Part shown: one piece after another, positions 61,618 to 64,000 of the stretch | How the letters are laid out: the number at the start of each line of letters is the position of its first letter | Position numbering within the stretch: position 1 is the first letter of the stretch | NCBI GenBank assembly: GCA_003279775.1 | Contig: QCGW01000003.1 | Location: forward strand, 35,500-99,499 | Origin: Pelagibacteraceae bacterium AG-390-A23 | GTDB lineage: Bacteria; Pseudomonadota; Alphaproteobacteria; Pelagibacterales; Pelagibacteraceae | DNA length: 64,000 nucleotides | Direction of reading: 5' to 3' | Translations under genes and position numbers: made by a program | The notes under the pieces: generated by a model | Databases searched by the model: none | The model's input: the letters and a program-made list of their open reading frames with translations, nothing else | What the model was told of the DNA's origin: nothing

Positions 61618-61734
61618 TACCCTATTTTGCTGGTTTTTTGCACTTTTTTTATCAAAAAACATTGATAAATCTGGCTTATTTACAAAAAATTAAGCCTATC
61701 TTGTAAATTATATAATCACATATAGATTTGGATT

Positions 61735-63606
61735 ATGAAAAATGATTTGTCATTTGATGTAGTTGTAATTGGAGGAGGCCATGCTGGATGTGAAGCTGCT
61801 GCAGCTTCTGCTCGTCTTGGAGTGAACACTGCCCTATTTACTCATAAAATAGAAACTATCGGTGAGATGTCCTGTAACCCGGCAATAGGAGGTTTGGGTA
61901 AAGGCCATTTGGTTAGAGAAATAGATGCCCTTGATGGTGTTATGGGAGATGTAGCAGACAAATCAGGTATACAATTTAGATTGTTAAATAGAAGTAGAGG
62001 GCCAGCAGTCAGAGGACCACGAACTCAATCAGATAGATCGCTTTATCGTAAATATATGCAAGAAATATTGCTAAACTACTGTAATTTAAGCGTTTTTTCC
62101 GATCCAGTTATAAAGTTTATTTTTAATAAAAATTCAATAAGTGGATTTGAAACTAAAGAAGGAAAGAAAGTTCTATCTAATAAGATAATACTTACAACAG
62201 GGACTTTTTTGAATGGTTTGATACATATAGGTGATGAAAGAACTCCAGCTGGTAGATACGACGAAAAACCTTCCACAGGTTTGAGTGAACAATTAGCAAA
62301 ATATAATTTTAAAATTGGAAGATTAAAAACCGGAACACCACCAAGGTTAGATTCAAGAACAATTGATTTTGAAAACTTAGAAGAACAATTCGCAGATGAC
62401 GATCCTTATTTTTTTTCATTCTTAACAAAAAAAAATTTAAATAAACAAGTGTCATGTAGAATGACATATACAAATGAGAAGGTTCATAAAATTATAGAAA
62501 AGAATTTATCTAAGAGTGCTATGTACTCAGGTAGTATAAAAGGAGTAGGTCCAAGATATTGTCCGTCTATAGAAGATAAGATAGTAAAATTTGCAGATAA
62601 AGTTCGTCACCAGATATTTTTAGAGCCAGAAGGTCTGAATGATTACACAATTTACCCAAATGGTATATCGACATCACTTCCAGCTGAGGTACAACAAGAA
62701 ATATGTAATAATATCAATGGTTTAGAGAATGTAACTATATTGAGACCAGGATATGCAATAGAATATGACTATGTAGATCCACGTGAACTATTCTTAACCC
62801 TTGAAACTAAGAAGATAAGTAACCTTTATCTAGCCGGTCAAATTAACGGGACAACAGGATATGAAGAAGCTGCTGCACAAGGCCTTATAGCAGGAATAAA
62901 TGCTGCTTTGTCCGTTAAAAAATTAGAACCATTTATACTTGATAGATCTGACGCCTACATTGGAGTAATGATTGATGATTTGGTGACCAAAGGGGTAGCT
63001 GAGCCATATAGAATGTTTACATCAAGAGCTGAATATAGATTGAGCTTGAGATCAGATAATGCTGATCAAAGATTAACTGCTAAGGGAATAGATATTGGTT
63101 TAATTGGTGATCAGAGAAAAGCTATATATTTAAATAAATTTGAACAAATCAGTAAAATTAATATAAAAATGAGCGAATCCAATATTTCACCATCAAAAGC
63201 CGAAAAATTTGGAATAAAAATAGCAAAAGACGGAATATTGAGATCATCTAGCGAAGTTTTAACTCAAAAAGGGGTAAATATGAGTAAAATTAGGGAAATA
63301 TGGTCAGATATACCTTTTTTTAGCAAAGAAATTGATGAACAGGTGGAAATTAACGCTCATTACAGAGGATATTTAAAGAAACAAAAAGCAGATATTTTAG
63401 CATTTAAGAGGGACGAAAACCTAATTATTCCAGATAAAATCAATTATGACGGGCTATCAGGTTTATCTAATGAGGTAAAAGCAAAATTTAAAGAAATAAA
63501 GCCAAAAACAATGGGTCAAGCTCTAAGAATTGATGGAATAACTCCTGCCGCTGTATATATTTTGTTGTCACATGTCAAAAGAAAGTCTATTAAGCATATA
63601 GCTTAA
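61735..63606 (+). CDS. mnmG: MnmG (GidA) tRNA modification protein
   Basis: [54 protein letters not shown]. Confidence 0.98.
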   Translation: MKNDLSFDVVVIGGGHAGCEAAAASARLGVNTALFTHKIETIGEMSCNPAIGGLGKGHLVREIDALDGVMGDVADKSGIQFRLLNRSRGPAVRGPRTQSDRSLYRKYMQEILLNYCNLSVFSDPVIKFIFNKNSISGFETKEGKKVLSNKIILTTGTFLNGLIHIGDERTPAGRYDEKPSTGLSEQLAKYNFKIGRLKTGTPPRLDSRTIDFENLEEQFADDDPYFFSFLTKKNLNKQVSCRMTYTNEKVHKIIEKNLSKSAMYSGSIKGVGPRYCPSIEDKIVKFADKVRHQIFLEPEGLNDYTIYPNGISTSLPAEVQQEICNNINGLENVTILRPGYAIEYDYVDPRELFLTLETKKISNLYLAGQINGTTGYEEAAAQGLIAGINAALSVKKLEPFILDRSDAYIGVMIDDLVTKGVAEPYRMFTSRAEYRLSLRSDNADQRLTAKGIDIGLIGDQRKAIYLNKFEQISKINIKMSESNISPSKAEKFGIKIAKDGILRSSSEVLTQKGVNMSKIREIWSDIPFFSKEIDEQVEINAHYRGYLKKQKADILAFKRDENLIIPDKINYDGLSGLSNEVKAKFKEIKPKTMGQALRIDGITPAAVYILLSHVKRKSIKHIA

Positions 63607-64000
63607 TGGATCAGGAAATTTTAAATTCTTATTCTAGAATCAATCACTTAAATGTTTCACGTGAAACATTTTTGGACTTTGAAAACTACATATCTATGAT
63701 TCTTGAAAAAAATAAAAAAATCAACTTAATTAGCCAAAATACAGCATCAAAAAAGGCTATAATTGACCGTCATATTATAGATTCTGCACAAATTATTGAT
63801 TTTATTGATTTAAATAGCAATACAACCACAGATATAGGTTCAGGAGGGGGTATGCCAGGTATAATCGTGGCAATTATACTAAAAAATATGAAAAATAATA
63901 TGAATGTGCACCTTTATGAAAAAAGTTATCATAAAAGCCATTTTTTAAAAGAAGTATCAAAAAAATTAAATTTAAACACAAAGGTTTTTCAAAAAAATAT
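63606..64000 (+). CDS. rsmG: 16S rRNA (guanine-527-N7)-methyltransferase RsmG (partial, runs off the right edge)
   Basis: My translation: [43 protein letters not shown]...DRHIIDSAQI...TTDIGSGGGMPGI. Confidence 0.95.
   Translation, partial: MDQEILNSYSRINHLNVSRETFLDFENYISMILEKNKKINLISQNTASKKAIIDRHIIDSAQIIDFIDLNSNTTTDIGSGGGMPGIIVAIILKNMKNNMNVHLYEKSYHKSHFLKEVSKKLNLNTKVFQKN
63653..63668. promoter_or_regulatory. parS centromere site (ParB/Spo0J binding)
   Basis: TGTTTCACGTGAAACA, perfect 16-bp palindrome (20 bp including flanking aa/tt) matching the canonical parS consensus. Confidence 0.93.

Noticed and set aside
1-64000. CRISPR arrays, transposons, integrases, prophage genes, toxin-antitoxin or defence systems
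   Set aside because: None found by reading the ORFs and looking for regularly spaced repeats; the only mobile-element-like trace is the tRNA-Gly duplication.

Overview
AT-rich, very compact alphaproteobacterial chromosome segment. Gene content and order look like SAR11/Pelagibacter (inferred from gene repertoire and composition, not from a search). Most of the window is housekeeping: ccmEDC, argG, folD, hemD/hemC/tsaD, acs, a DUF4212 plus sodium:solute symporter pair, rpe/purH, ftsK/lolA, hisBHAFE, hslVU, fxsA/secB/dnaQ/coaE/aroE/maf/ppsR, hemE/hemH/hemJ/rho, mnmE/mnmG/rsmG. The ppsR|hemE divergent gap with DnaA-box-like sites and a perfect parS palindrome inside rsmG suggest that the window spans the chromosome replication origin. 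The most unusual locus is a tRNA-Gly(GCC) whose promoter and 5' half recur about 1 kb away as a degenerate copy, bracketing an FkbM-type methyltransferase. This looks like an integration scar in which the displaced tRNA promoter now points into the cargo gene. Other items of interest: TPR/sulfotransferase/OGT-like accessory genes at two sites, a photolyase-like protein with apparently inverted domain order, a missed DUF2256 gene, a histone-like lysine-rich tail on acetyl-CoA synthetase, an EF-hand-like loop in the symporter, a minus-strand hairpin upstream of ccmC, and systematic stop-codon overlap of convergent genes. No CRISPR array, transposase, integrase or phage gene was seen.
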